Positions 1-5,599 of a stretch of DNA of 9,563 bases are shown here, in pieces (positions within the stretch are counted from its first letter, which is position 1; every line of letters begins with the position of its first letter). The notes below the pieces were generated by a model. It saw only the letters and a program-made list of their open reading frames with translations. It made no database searches and had not been told where the DNA came from. Source of the DNA: Christensenella sp. UBA1750 (GTDB taxonomy: Bacteria > Bacillota > Clostridia > Christensenellales > UBA1750); contig DCHO01000007.1 in assembly GCA_002315655.1 (NCBI GenBank), positions 1 through 9,563 of the forward strand, in the 5' to 3' direction. A program made the position numbers and the translations under genes.

Positions 1-1130
1 GGATTGAGCAGGTTGGCTAAGGACTGGTCGTGGTTCATTGTGGCGATGATGAGGGCGATGTACTTGGACATATCCACCTCGATGAACCAGGGCTTTTCTT
101 TGAGCTCGGGGCGCAGGTAGGATAAGTTGGTGGCCAGAATGTAATCGAACGCGCCTTCCTCATAGGCCTTGTCAAAGACGGCGGTGCCGTTGGTGAACAT
201 GGCGAAGGTGACGGCCATGAACACGCGGCCGCACTTGCGGCGCTTGAGCTCCTTGGCCAGATCAAGCATGGAATCGCCGGTGGCTAAAATGTCGTCCGCG
301 ATGAGCACGTCCTTGCCCTCCACGGATTCGCCCATGTATTCGTGAGCAACGATGGGGTTGCGGCCGTTGACCACTACGGAATAGTCGCGGCGCTTGTAGA
401 ACAGACCCATGTTGAGCCCCATATTGGTGGCGTAGTAGATGTTGCGGTCGGCAGCGCCCTCGTCAGGGGAGATGCACATCATGTGGTCGCGGTCAATCTT
501 TAAGTCAGGCTCCTTCTTGAGCAGCGCTTTGAGCATCTGATAGGAGGGCTTGACGTTCTCAAAGCCGTAGTGGGGGATGGCGTTCTGTACGCGGGGGTCA
601 TGCGCGTCAAAGGTGATGATGTTGTCCACACCCATGGCGACCAGTTCCTGCAGACCCATGGCGCAGTCCAGAGATTCTCTTGCGGTGCGGCGGTGCTGTC
701 TGCCCTCATAGAGGTAGGGCATGATGACGGTCACGCGCTTGGCTCTCTGGCACTCGGCGGCGATGATGCGCTTTAAGTCCTGGAAATAATCATCGGGAGA
801 CATGGGAACGTCCATGCCGTACATTCTGTAAGTCTTGGAGTAGTTGGTCACGTCGCAGAGGATGTAAAGGTCATCGCCGCGAACGGACTCGCGCAGGACA
901 GCCTTGCCTTCGCCGGAAGAGAAACGGGGGCAGTCGGCTTCCATGAGGAAGGTGTCGTCCTCGTGACCGGGGTAGGTCAGCAGTGCCTTGTCGCCCTCTT
1001 CGGGTTCCTTTTCCCAACGAACGAGGTAGGAATTGACCTTGTCGCCCAAGGCCTTGCAGCCGTTCATGCAAATGATTCCAAGAGGAGCAACGGGGGTCGG
1101 CTCCTGACCAAACAGCGTGGTATCGTCCAT
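1..1130 (-). CDS. prs: Ribose-phosphate pyrophosphokinase (PRPP synthetase), 3' end cut by window
   Basis: Makes phosphoribosyl pyrophosphate from ribose 5-phosphate and ATP in the cytoplasm, the precursor for purines, pyrimidines, NAD, histidine and tryptophan. The visible 376 residues carry ESVRGDDLYIL (81-91), the FDAHDPR metal/substrate motif (174-180), SPDEGAADR (221-229) and the PRPP-binding loop VLIADDILATGDS (275-287). The ATG at 1130 is preceded by GGGAGGT (1141-1147) with a 10-base spacer. The reading frame is open to base 1, so only the last residues are missing. It is longer than the usual ~315-residue enzyme, with extra sequence in the N-terminal half, and the canonical loop end GGT is GDS here. 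This fits a long, divergent PRPP synthetase variant; that such variants are widespread in Clostridia is from memory. Class is certain, exact kinetic type is not. Confidence 0.95.
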   Translation of the reverse strand, partial: MDDTTLFGQEPTPVAPLGIICMNGCKALGDKVNSYLVRWEKEPEEGDKALLTYPGHEDDTFLMEADCPRFSSGEGKAVLRESVRGDDLYILCDVTNYSKTYRMYGMDVPMSPDDYFQDLKRIIAAECQRAKRVTVIMPYLYEGRQHRRTARESLDCAMGLQELVAMGVDNIITFDAHDPRVQNAIPHYGFENVKPSYQMLKALLKKEPDLKIDRDHMMCISPDEGAADRNIYYATNMGLNMGLFYKRRDYSVVVNGRNPIVAHEYMGESVEGKDVLIADDILATGDSMLDLAKELKRRKCGRVFMAVTFAMFTNGTAVFDKAYEEGAFDYILATNLSYLRPELKEKPWFIEVDMSKYIALIIATMNHDQSLANLLN

Positions 1131-1162
1131 GATGTTATGTACCTCCCAAATGTAGTACCATT

Positions 1163-1171
1163 AGTATAGCA
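1163..1171 (-). promoter_or_regulatory. Extended -10 promoter of prs
   Basis: On the minus strand TGCTATACT stands 22 bases upstream of the prs ribosome binding site. The TG one base before TATACT makes an extended -10, which can work with a poor -35; no good -35 hexamer is seen 16-18 bases upstream. The implied transcript would start near 1156. Confidence 0.6.
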
Positions 1172-1265
1172 CGAATCCTGTCGAAATGGGGCATGGTTTT
1201 GATATTTTACATAGCGTATGTTTGAAATTACGCAGGGCAATTCTCGCTCGGCCAATTTCCGCGTC

Positions 1266-1303
1266 AAAAAAGCAGCGCTTCCGAAACCCGGAAACACCGC
1301 TGC
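1266..1303 (-). terminator. Rho-independent terminator after the 36-codon peptide gene
   Basis: Read on the minus strand, GCAGCG (1298-1303) pairs with CGCTGC (1272-1277), and inside it TTCCG pairs with CGGAA around a small loop; a run of six T follows (1266-1271). It ends transcripts from the small gene at 1398-1508 and so insulates prs downstream. A further 7-bp hairpin (GGCTTTT 1326-1332 / AAAAGCC 1342-1348) lies in the 94-base stretch between the gene and the terminator. Confidence 0.75.
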
Positions 1304-1397
1304 ATATCAAAACTTTTATTCATAAGGCTTTTGTTCAGCGTAAAAGCCGAAGGTCTGTGCTTTGGAGGGGGATCCTGTCTGCTGTCGCTTCCCTCGG

Positions 1398-1508
1398 TCA
1401 CACAGCCATCGGGGAGCGCATCAGGAAGTAAGCCGCAACCAAGCCCAGCGCCAACAGGATTGCCATGCAGACGGAGACCATAACGCTCCACCGTTTGCCC
1501 TTGCTCAT
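1398..1508 (-). CDS. 36-residue single-span membrane peptide, unknown function
   Basis: Not recognised. The product begins MSKGKRWS, continues with a hydrophobic stretch at about residues 9-30 (VMVSVCMAILLALGLVAAYF, then LM) and ends RSPMAV. A positively charged N-terminus, one membrane helix and a short tail predict a small integral membrane peptide with the N-terminus inside. Support for it being a gene: a perfect AAGGAGGTG Shine-Dalgarno (1514-1522) five bases before the ATG at 1508, A/T-rich TATAAT boxes upstream, and a terminator at 1266-1303. It stands alone between prs and the double-glycine peptide gene on the same strand. Possible roles include regulator of a membrane protein, type I toxin or small stress peptide; nothing in the sequence decides between them. 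Confidence 0.65.
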   Translation of the reverse strand: MSKGKRWSVMVSVCMAILLALGLVAAYFLMRSPMAV

Positions 1509-1535
1509 GGTCGCACCTCCTTCGGTGATTTCTGA

Positions 1536-1551
1536 ATTATACCATATTATA
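1536..1551 (-). promoter_or_regulatory. Possible promoter of the 36-residue peptide gene
   Basis: Two TATAAT hexamers in a row lie on the minus strand (1546-1551 and 1536-1541), 14-24 bases upstream of the Shine-Dalgarno. No convincing -35 box is seen at the right distance. The position just ahead of an orphan gene with a good ribosome binding site makes a promoter plausible. Confidence 0.4.
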
Positions 1552-1650
1552 CAATGCAGAATGGAAAGCGGCTATAAGAAAACGAAGATTTTTCAAAATA
1601 TGAACCAAAGTTGTGCCAAATATCTGATACAAGTTTTTTTGATGCCGATA

Positions 1651-1688
1651 AAACCCCTTCCGCACATCTCTTTGCACGGAAGGGGTTT
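1651..1688 (-). terminator. Terminator hairpin downstream of the double-glycine peptide gene
   Basis: A perfect 12-bp stem, AAACCCCTTCCG (1651-1662) with CGGAAGGGGTTT (1677-1688), closes a 14-base loop. On the minus strand it ends in TTTT, on the plus strand only in TTT, so it most likely ends the minus-strand transcript of the peptide gene at 1846-2139. No plus-strand gene lies to its left that would need it. The U-tract is short, so it may be leaky. Confidence 0.6.
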
Positions 1689-1708
1689 GTGTCAGAATGG
1701 GTTTTCAA

Positions 1709-1831
1709 TCAGTCAGGGATGCGCTCCACCTGCTTGGATTTTTCATCCCAGTAGATGTTGTGCGGTGCTGCCTTAGGGACTGTGTTTGTGTTGCCCGTCA
1801 CTGCTGTTGTACCGCACGGGAACGGAGAATG
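1709..1831 (-). pseudogene. Coding-like remnant behind the double-glycine peptide gene
   Basis: The stretch between the peptide gene's stop and the terminator hairpin has no usable start codon with a ribosome binding site. One minus-strand frame stays open from 1831 to a TGA at 1709-1711 and ends APHNIYWDEKSKQVERIPD, which looks like a protein C-terminus because of its balanced charged and aromatic residues and because a terminator follows 20 bases later. It is out of frame with the peptide gene. It may be the tail of an older, longer or duplicated gene broken by a frameshift, or chance. Apart from this and the 1651-1688 hairpin I see no gene between 1523 and 1845. Confidence 0.25.
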
Positions 1832-1845
1832 TCAATGTGTGCTTT

Positions 1846-2139
1846 TTAGAAAGAAATGGAGGTCTTGACCTTCATGCACTTGCCCTTGTGGTCGGGGCAC
1901 ACCGGCTCGATGGTTGTTTCTGCGGGCGTCCAGATGACGGTGGGGCACTTGGGGCATTCCCACTTGATCCAGCCTTCCGGAATTTCCTCATTGGTAATGC
2001 CGTTCTTGGCAATAATATAGGATGAAAGAAGCGTCTTTCTGCGGAAGCCCCATCTTTTTCCGATATTCAGTTTGCCGCCGGAGATCTCGTTTAATTCCTC
2101 ATCGGAAAGCTCTTTTGTATTCTTAATTTCGTCTGCCAT
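1846..2139 (-). CDS. Double-glycine leader peptide with cysteine-rich, zinc-ribbon-like core
   Basis: A 97-residue product beginning MADEIKNTK followed by ELSDEELNEISGG (residues 10-22). This is the typical leader cut after Gly-Gly by the C39 peptidase domain of bacteriocin/peptide ABC exporters. The predicted core of 75 residues starts KLNIGKRWGFRRK (basic) and holds C62-x2-C65 and C81-x2-H84, with another cysteine at 88, a pattern resembling a zinc ribbon or two disulfides. The start at 2139 is chosen because AAGGAGG (2148-2154) sits eight bases upstream; an earlier in-frame ATG at 2175 has no such site. Codons are more A/T-rich than in the neighbours, hinting at acquisition. It stands alone, divergent from the lactonase operon, with its own promoter and hairpin. 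No exporter, modification enzyme or immunity gene is in the window. It could be an unmodified bacteriocin, a signal peptide or a modified natural-product precursor; function unknown. Confidence 0.75.
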   Translation of the reverse strand: MADEIKNTKELSDEELNEISGGKLNIGKRWGFRRKTLLSSYIIAKNGITNEEIPEGWIKWECPKCPTVIWTPAETTIEPVCPDHKGKCMKVKTSISF

Positions 2140-2178
2140 TTTAGTTTCCTCCTTAACTGGGTCTGCTTGATACATCTA

Positions 2179-2207
2179 TTTATACGATTGATTCGGAAAA
2201 AAGGCAA
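2179..2207 (-). promoter_or_regulatory. Promoter of the double-glycine peptide gene
   Basis: On the minus strand TTGCCT (2202-2207) and TATAAA (2179-2184) are separated by exactly 17 bases, a good sigma-A-type promoter, 24 bases upstream of the Shine-Dalgarno. It lies in an AT-rich island of about 120 bases shared with the divergent lactonase promoter. Confidence 0.65.
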
Positions 2208-2273
2208 TAGATTTTTTATGAATTTTTTTAGATTGTTTTTATGCGGATTCCTCTGTTCCGAAAATGATTCCTG

Positions 2274-2282
2274 TGCTATAAT
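2274..2282 (+). promoter_or_regulatory. Extended -10 promoter of the lactonase operon
   Basis: TGCTATAAT gives a consensus -10 (2277-2282) with the extended TG. The hexamer 17 bases upstream (TGTTCC) matches a -35 poorly, so the extended -10 probably carries recognition. It drives the lactonase, aldo/keto reductase and YdcZ genes. Confidence 0.65.
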
Positions 2283-2329
2283 CAATTCAAAGAATGTGTA
2301 GGCATACACAAAGAAAGGACGACAATCCC

Positions 2330-3376
2330 ATGAAACACATTGCATACATCGGTACCTATTCCAAGGGCGAAAACGGCGGCATTTTTCAGGTCGAGATCGA
2401 CGACGAAACGGCGGAGTTGAAGGTGCTTGGCACCACGGATGTGGAGAATCCCTCCCACCTGTGCCTGTCCCACAACGGCAAGTTCCTCTACGCTTCCTCC
2501 GAGACGGGGATGTTTAACGGTCAGCGCGGCGGGTCGGGTGCGGCCTGCAAGGTCAACGCGGACGGAAGCCTGACGTATCTGAATTCCGTGGCGACCCAGG
2601 GCACCGCGCCCTGCTATGTGGCCACTTCTCCCGATGACAAGTTCGTCTACGCTGCCAACTACGGGCAGGGCACCGCAACCGCCTTTGCCGTGGCAGAGGA
2701 CGGCTCCTTGAAGGAAGACCCCACAATCGTGGTGCACGAAGGCCACGGCCCCAACGAGAAGCGCCAGCAGAGCCCCCATGTCCACATCACCCGCATCACC
2801 CCCGACGGCAAGTATCTCGCCGTGTGTGATCTGGGCATTGACGCTATCGTGCTCTATCCCCTGTGCGGCAAGTGCGGCGTCAATTATAAGGCCGGTTCCT
2901 TTGTGCGCACCGAGCCGGGCGACGGCCCCCGCCACATCGAGTTCTCCAAGGACGGCAAATACGCCTACGTCGTCACCGAAATGGGCAACACCGTCCGCGC
3001 TTATGAGTACAATGACGGAAAACTGACCTTTATTGCCGCCTACAACACCCTGCCTGCCGATTTTGACGGCTATTCCATCGCGGGCGCCATCCACTTTGCC
3101 CCCGACGGCAAGACCCTCTGTGTCACCAACCGCGGGCACGAATCCATGGCGCTGTTCGATGTGGACGGCGGCAAGCTGACCTTAAAGCAGATTGTAAAGA
3201 TCGGCGGCGTTGTGCCCCGCGAGTTCGCCTATACTTCTAACGGCAAGTTCGTTTTCGTCTGCAATCAGGAATCCGCCAACATCACCGTGCTCAAAGCTGA
3301 TGAGCAGGGGTTCCTGACTCTGACAGACGTCAAGTACAATCTGCCCAAGCCCGTCTGCCTCATCTGGAAAAACTAA
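2330..3376 (+). CDS. Lactonase family beta-propeller protein (6-phosphogluconolactonase-like, YkgB type)
   Basis: A 348-residue cytoplasmic protein of the lactonase family (PF10282), whose best-known members hydrolyse 6-phosphogluconolactone in the oxidative pentose phosphate pathway; others act on different sugar lactones. Family motifs: IAYIGTYSKG at the N-terminus, PSHLCLSHNGKFLYASSE (41-58), GHGPNEKRQQSPHVH (138-152), GDGPRHIEFSKDGKYAYVV (197-215) and repeated PDGKxL blade motifs typical of the seven-bladed propeller. Length matches the family. The ATG at 2330 follows AAAGGA (2314-2319); an upstream in-frame ATG at 2294 lies too near the promoter to be used. First gene of a plus-strand operon, 43 bases before the aldo/keto reductase. 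The exact lactone substrate cannot be read from sequence. Confidence 0.92.
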   Translation: MKHIAYIGTYSKGENGGIFQVEIDDETAELKVLGTTDVENPSHLCLSHNGKFLYASSETGMFNGQRGGSGAACKVNADGSLTYLNSVATQGTAPCYVATSPDDKFVYAANYGQGTATAFAVAEDGSLKEDPTIVVHEGHGPNEKRQQSPHVHITRITPDGKYLAVCDLGIDAIVLYPLCGKCGVNYKAGSFVRTEPGDGPRHIEFSKDGKYAYVVTEMGNTVRAYEYNDGKLTFIAAYNTLPADFDGYSIAGAIHFAPDGKTLCVTNRGHESMALFDVDGGKLTLKQIVKIGGVVPREFAYTSNGKFVFVCNQESANITVLKADEQGFLTLTDVKYNLPKPVCLIWKN

Positions 3377-3419
3377 CTTGAGCACTTTCACAGAACATCA
3401 AAAACGGAGGTAATACACG

Positions 3420-4289
3420 ATGATTACCCTCAACAACGGAACGAAAATAGACGCAATCGGCTTTGGCTCCTACAAGGTGACGGACGATCTGACCGGCGGC
3501 AAGTCGGTTCAGGTGGTGCTGGATGCGCTGGAGGTGGGCTATCGCTACATCGATACGGCGGCTTTCTACGGCAACGAGAAGGAGATCGGCGACGCGCTCA
3601 AAATGAGCGGCATTGCCCGCAGGGAGATTTTTGTGGCCACCAAGGTCTGGAAGACCGAGCTGGGCTATGAAAAGACCGAAAAAGCAATACAAGCCTCTCT
3701 GGAAAAGCTGCAAAGCGAGTATATTGACCTGTTCCTCATCCACTGGCCGAAGGAGACCCCCGACGACCCACAGTGGAAGGAGAAGATTCAGGGCAGCTAT
3801 GCCGCCATGGAGGATGCCTACGCAAAAGGCCTCATCAAGAACTTAGGTCTGTCTAACTTCCTGCCGCACCACATTCTTGCCCTCAATGAGACCGCAAAGG
3901 TCAAGCCCGTGCTGGATCAGTTGGAGCTGCACGTCGGGCACACGCAGGACGCGGCGGTTTCCTATCTGTTGGCGAACGACATTCTGCCGCAGGCGTGGTC
4001 GCCCCTTGGCAGAACCCGCGTGTTCAAGCATCCCGCCATTATCGCCATGGAGGAAAAGTACGGTGTTACGGTCTCCGATCTGCTGCTGCGGTTTCTGCTG
4101 CAGCAGGGCTTCTCGGTGATTCCAAAGGCCAGCACCAAGGCGCACATGGAAGGCAACCTGCATCCCAAGAACTTCAACATCAGTGAGAGCGATCTGTGGT
4201 TCTTAAAATGTATGCCCTCCGTCGGCTGGGCGGGCGAACACCCGGATTTCGAGCGCGAGCCGGTGGATTTCCGCTATCAGGCCGAATAA
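3420..4289 (+). CDS. Aldo/keto reductase (NADPH-dependent, AKR superfamily)
   Basis: A 289-residue TIM-barrel oxidoreductase that reduces aldehydes or ketones, often sugar-derived, with NADPH. The catalytic tetrad is intact: D45 and Y50 in YRYIDTAAFYGNE, K75 in VATKVW, and H108 in DLFLIHWP. Further family motifs are GLSNF (about 142-146) and the cofactor-phosphate region VIPKASTKAHMEGNL near 234-248. Most like the 2,5-diketo-gluconate/glyoxal reductase branch (AKR5-like), which would suit a neighbour acting on sugar lactones; that substrate is inference. GGAGGT (3406-3411) precedes the ATG by eight bases. It is co-transcribed with the upstream lactonase and probably with the transporter gene 57 bases downstream. 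Confidence 0.94.
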   Translation: MITLNNGTKIDAIGFGSYKVTDDLTGGKSVQVVLDALEVGYRYIDTAAFYGNEKEIGDALKMSGIARREIFVATKVWKTELGYEKTEKAIQASLEKLQSEYIDLFLIHWPKETPDDPQWKEKIQGSYAAMEDAYAKGLIKNLGLSNFLPHHILALNETAKVKPVLDQLELHVGHTQDAAVSYLLANDILPQAWSPLGRTRVFKHPAIIAMEEKYGVTVSDLLLRFLLQQGFSVIPKASTKAHMEGNLHPKNFNISESDLWFLKCMPSVGWAGEHPDFEREPVDFRYQAE

Positions 4290-4322
4290 TCTCATAAAAA
4301 ACGCCCGTGCGGCGCACCCTAA

Positions 4323-4338
4323 TCCCGAATACGGGAGG
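4323..4338 (+). promoter_or_regulatory. Small hairpin covering the ydcZ-type ribosome binding site
   Basis: TCCCG (4323-4327) pairs with CGGGA (4332-4336) around AATA, placing half of the GGGAGGT Shine-Dalgarno (4333-4339) in a stem. A GC-rich hairpin, GTGC GGC GCAC (4307-4317), lies just before it. Either could lower translation of the third operon gene; neither has a U-tract in this direction. Confidence 0.35.
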
Positions 4339-4346
4339 TGCTACGC

Positions 4347-4778
4347 ATGGGCTTTTTGTTTTCCGCTTTGGCGGGGCTTCTGATGAGCGTGCAGGGCGTG
4401 GTCAACACGCGGCTGTCGGAGAAGGTGGGGCTGTATGAGTCCAACGCCTTTGTGCAGGGGACGGCGTTTGCGCTGTCGCTGCTGGCGGTGTGGCTGCTTG
4501 GTAAAGGGGATTTGCGGCAGCTGGGGCAAGCTCCGTGGTATGGGTACTTGGGAGGCGTGCTGGGGCTGGGCATCACGGTGTTTGTGATGCTGGGAATTGG
4601 GAACCTTTCCCCGGCTCTTGCCACCATGACCATATTGATTGCGCAGATGGCAGCTTCCGCATTGATCGAGGGCTTCGGCTGGCTGGGCACGGAGGCGGCA
4701 GGGTTTCAGTGGAAGCAGCTTTTCGCCGTTGGGCTCATGCTCGGCGGCATTGTGTTGTTTCAGTCCGGCAGAAGGTAG
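4347..4778 (+). CDS. Small DMT-superfamily transporter, YdcZ/DUF606 family
   Basis: A 143-residue membrane protein with about five hydrophobic helices. Features of the YdcZ family (PF04657): a start like LLMSVQGVVNTRLSEKVGL (Q and N conserved), APWYGYLGGVLGLGITVF in the middle, ATMTILIAQMAASALIEGFG and a closing helix LFAVGLMLGGIVLFQSG. The family belongs to the drug/metabolite transporter superfamily and usually works as a dimer or as a paired heterodimer; substrates are mostly unknown. The start at 4347 (ATG) is preferred to the GTG at 4338 because GGGAGGT (4333-4339) lies seven bases upstream. As last gene of the lactonase-reductase operon it may move a related metabolite; that is inference. 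Confidence 0.88.
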   Translation: MGFLFSALAGLLMSVQGVVNTRLSEKVGLYESNAFVQGTAFALSLLAVWLLGKGDLRQLGQAPWYGYLGGVLGLGITVFVMLGIGNLSPALATMTILIAQMAASALIEGFGWLGTEAAGFQWKQLFAVGLMLGGIVLFQSGRR

Positions 4779-4797
4779 GGGCGGGGTTACCCCGCCC
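4779..4797. terminator. GC-rich hairpin between converging operons
   Basis: GGGCGGGG (4779-4786) pairs perfectly with CCCCGCCC (4790-4797) over a 3-base loop. It starts one base after the transporter stop codon and ends four bases before the ktrA stop codon. No proper T-run follows on either strand, so it may act as a pause or RNA-end stabiliser for both converging transcripts rather than as a classic terminator. Confidence 0.5.
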
Positions 4798-4801
4798 TCA
4801 A

Positions 4802-5455
4802 TCATTTCAGGTTTTCCACCTTTTCGATGTCCCTGTTTCCGCCGATGACGACAAGCACCTGCCCTTCGGCAAGCACATCCCCCGCCTTGGGGGTCACGGA
4901 AATGCCGCCGTTTCCGTCCTTGATGGCAATGATGTTGATGCCGTACTTCGCCGGCACCGCCAGCTCCCGCAGGGCTTTTCCGCGCCAGGAGGCGGGAACG
5001 CCCAGTTCCACCAGCGAATAATCCGGGGAAAGCTCGATGAAGTCCATCACGGAGGCGGAAACCAGCGTGCGCGCCACGCGGGTGCCCATCTCGTCTTCGG
5101 GCTGAACCACCTTGTCCGCGCCCATTTTCTCGAGGATTTTCGCGTGCAGGTGGGATTTCGCCTTGGAGAGAATGTAGGGAACGCCTGCTTCTTTGAGCAG
5201 CATGGTGATGAGGATGCTGGCCTGCAGATCCCCGCCGATGGCGACGATCGCCGCGTCAAAGTTGCTGACCCCGAGAGCGGCAAGCTCGTCCTCTTGGGAG
5301 GCATCCGTGCAGACGGCGTGGGTCACGATGTCCGCGACCGCTTCCACATTTTCCATGTGGCGGTCAACGGCTAAAACCTCATGTCCCAGACGGGAAAGCT
5401 CTGTGGCGACGGCGGTGCCGAAACGCCCCAAGCCGATGACTAAAAACTGTTTCAT
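4802..5455 (-). CDS. ktrA: Potassium uptake regulatory subunit, KtrA/TrkA family
   Basis: A 217-residue cytoplasmic subunit that forms a ring under the KtrB channel and gates potassium flow according to bound nucleotide. The RCK_N (TrkA-N) domain shows the Rossmann signature VIGLGRFGTAVA (6-17), the acidic end of the second strand at D31 and CTDASQEDEL (49-58). The RCK_C domain covers roughly residues 140-215 (SLVELGVP, GINIIAIKD, DVLAEGQVLVVIGG). One RCK unit and this length match KtrA rather than the double-domain TrkA of enterobacteria. Start at 5455 after GAGGTG, seven bases upstream. Last gene of a three-gene minus-strand operon, 144 bases behind ktrB; that gap contains two palindromes. 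Confidence 0.94.
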   Translation of the reverse strand: MKQFLVIGLGRFGTAVATELSRLGHEVLAVDRHMENVEAVADIVTHAVCTDASQEDELAALGVSNFDAAIVAIGGDLQASILITMLLKEAGVPYILSKAKSHLHAKILEKMGADKVVQPEDEMGTRVARTLVSASVMDFIELSPDYSLVELGVPASWRGKALRELAVPAKYGINIIAIKDGNGGISVTPKAGDVLAEGQVLVVIGGNRDIEKVENLK

Positions 5456-5480
5456 AAAAATTCACCTCGTAATGTTGTGG

Positions 5481-5540
5481 ATGAAGGGAGCGAAGCGACT
5501 GGAGCATGAGCGTTTTGAACGAAACAGTCCGGTGGACTGT
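5481..5540. repeat. Palindromic, possibly dispersed repeat between ktrB and ktrA
   Basis: ACAGTCC (5524-5530) and GGACTGT (5534-5540) form a perfect 7-bp stem with a 3-base loop. With its left flank (GAAGGGAGCGAAGCGACTGG and following) it resembles short palindromic repeats that recur between genes in clostridial genomes. Only one copy is in this window, so calling it a repeat rests on resemblance remembered from other genomes. Confidence 0.4.
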
Positions 5541-5563
5541 ATCGGAAAATAAGCCATGCGGAA

Positions 5564-5594
5564 CACCGGGATTTCCCGAGGGGAAATTACGGTG
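5564..5594 (-). other. Strong hairpin just after the ktrB stop codon
   Basis: CACCG (5564-5568) / CGGTG (5590-5594) and inside it ATTTCCC (5571-5577) / GGGAAAT (5581-5587) make 12 base pairs with one symmetric internal loop and a 3-base loop. It begins six bases after the ktrB stop codon in transcript direction. It lacks a T-run, so it may protect the ktrB mRNA end or partly terminate, lowering ktrA relative to ktrB. Confidence 0.5.
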
Positions 5595-5599
5595 CGAAA

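Noticed and set aside
1465..1776. 103-codon plus-strand open frame
   Set aside because: No Shine-Dalgarno, antisense to the membrane peptide, and it passes through the 1651-1688 terminator hairpin.
1786..2025. 79-codon plus-strand open frame
   Set aside because: Antisense to the double-glycine peptide, which has leader, promoter and ribosome binding site; the plus frame has none.
2282..3139. 285-codon open frame on the minus strand
   Set aside because: It lies antisense to the lactonase gene, has valine/glycine-rich low-quality sequence, no family motifs and no ribosome binding site; it is a by-product of the GC-rich codon pattern.
4535..5374. 279-codon open frame on the plus strand
   Set aside because: It runs across the ydcZ-type gene end and antisense to ktrA, both well supported by motifs; its product shows no recognisable domain.
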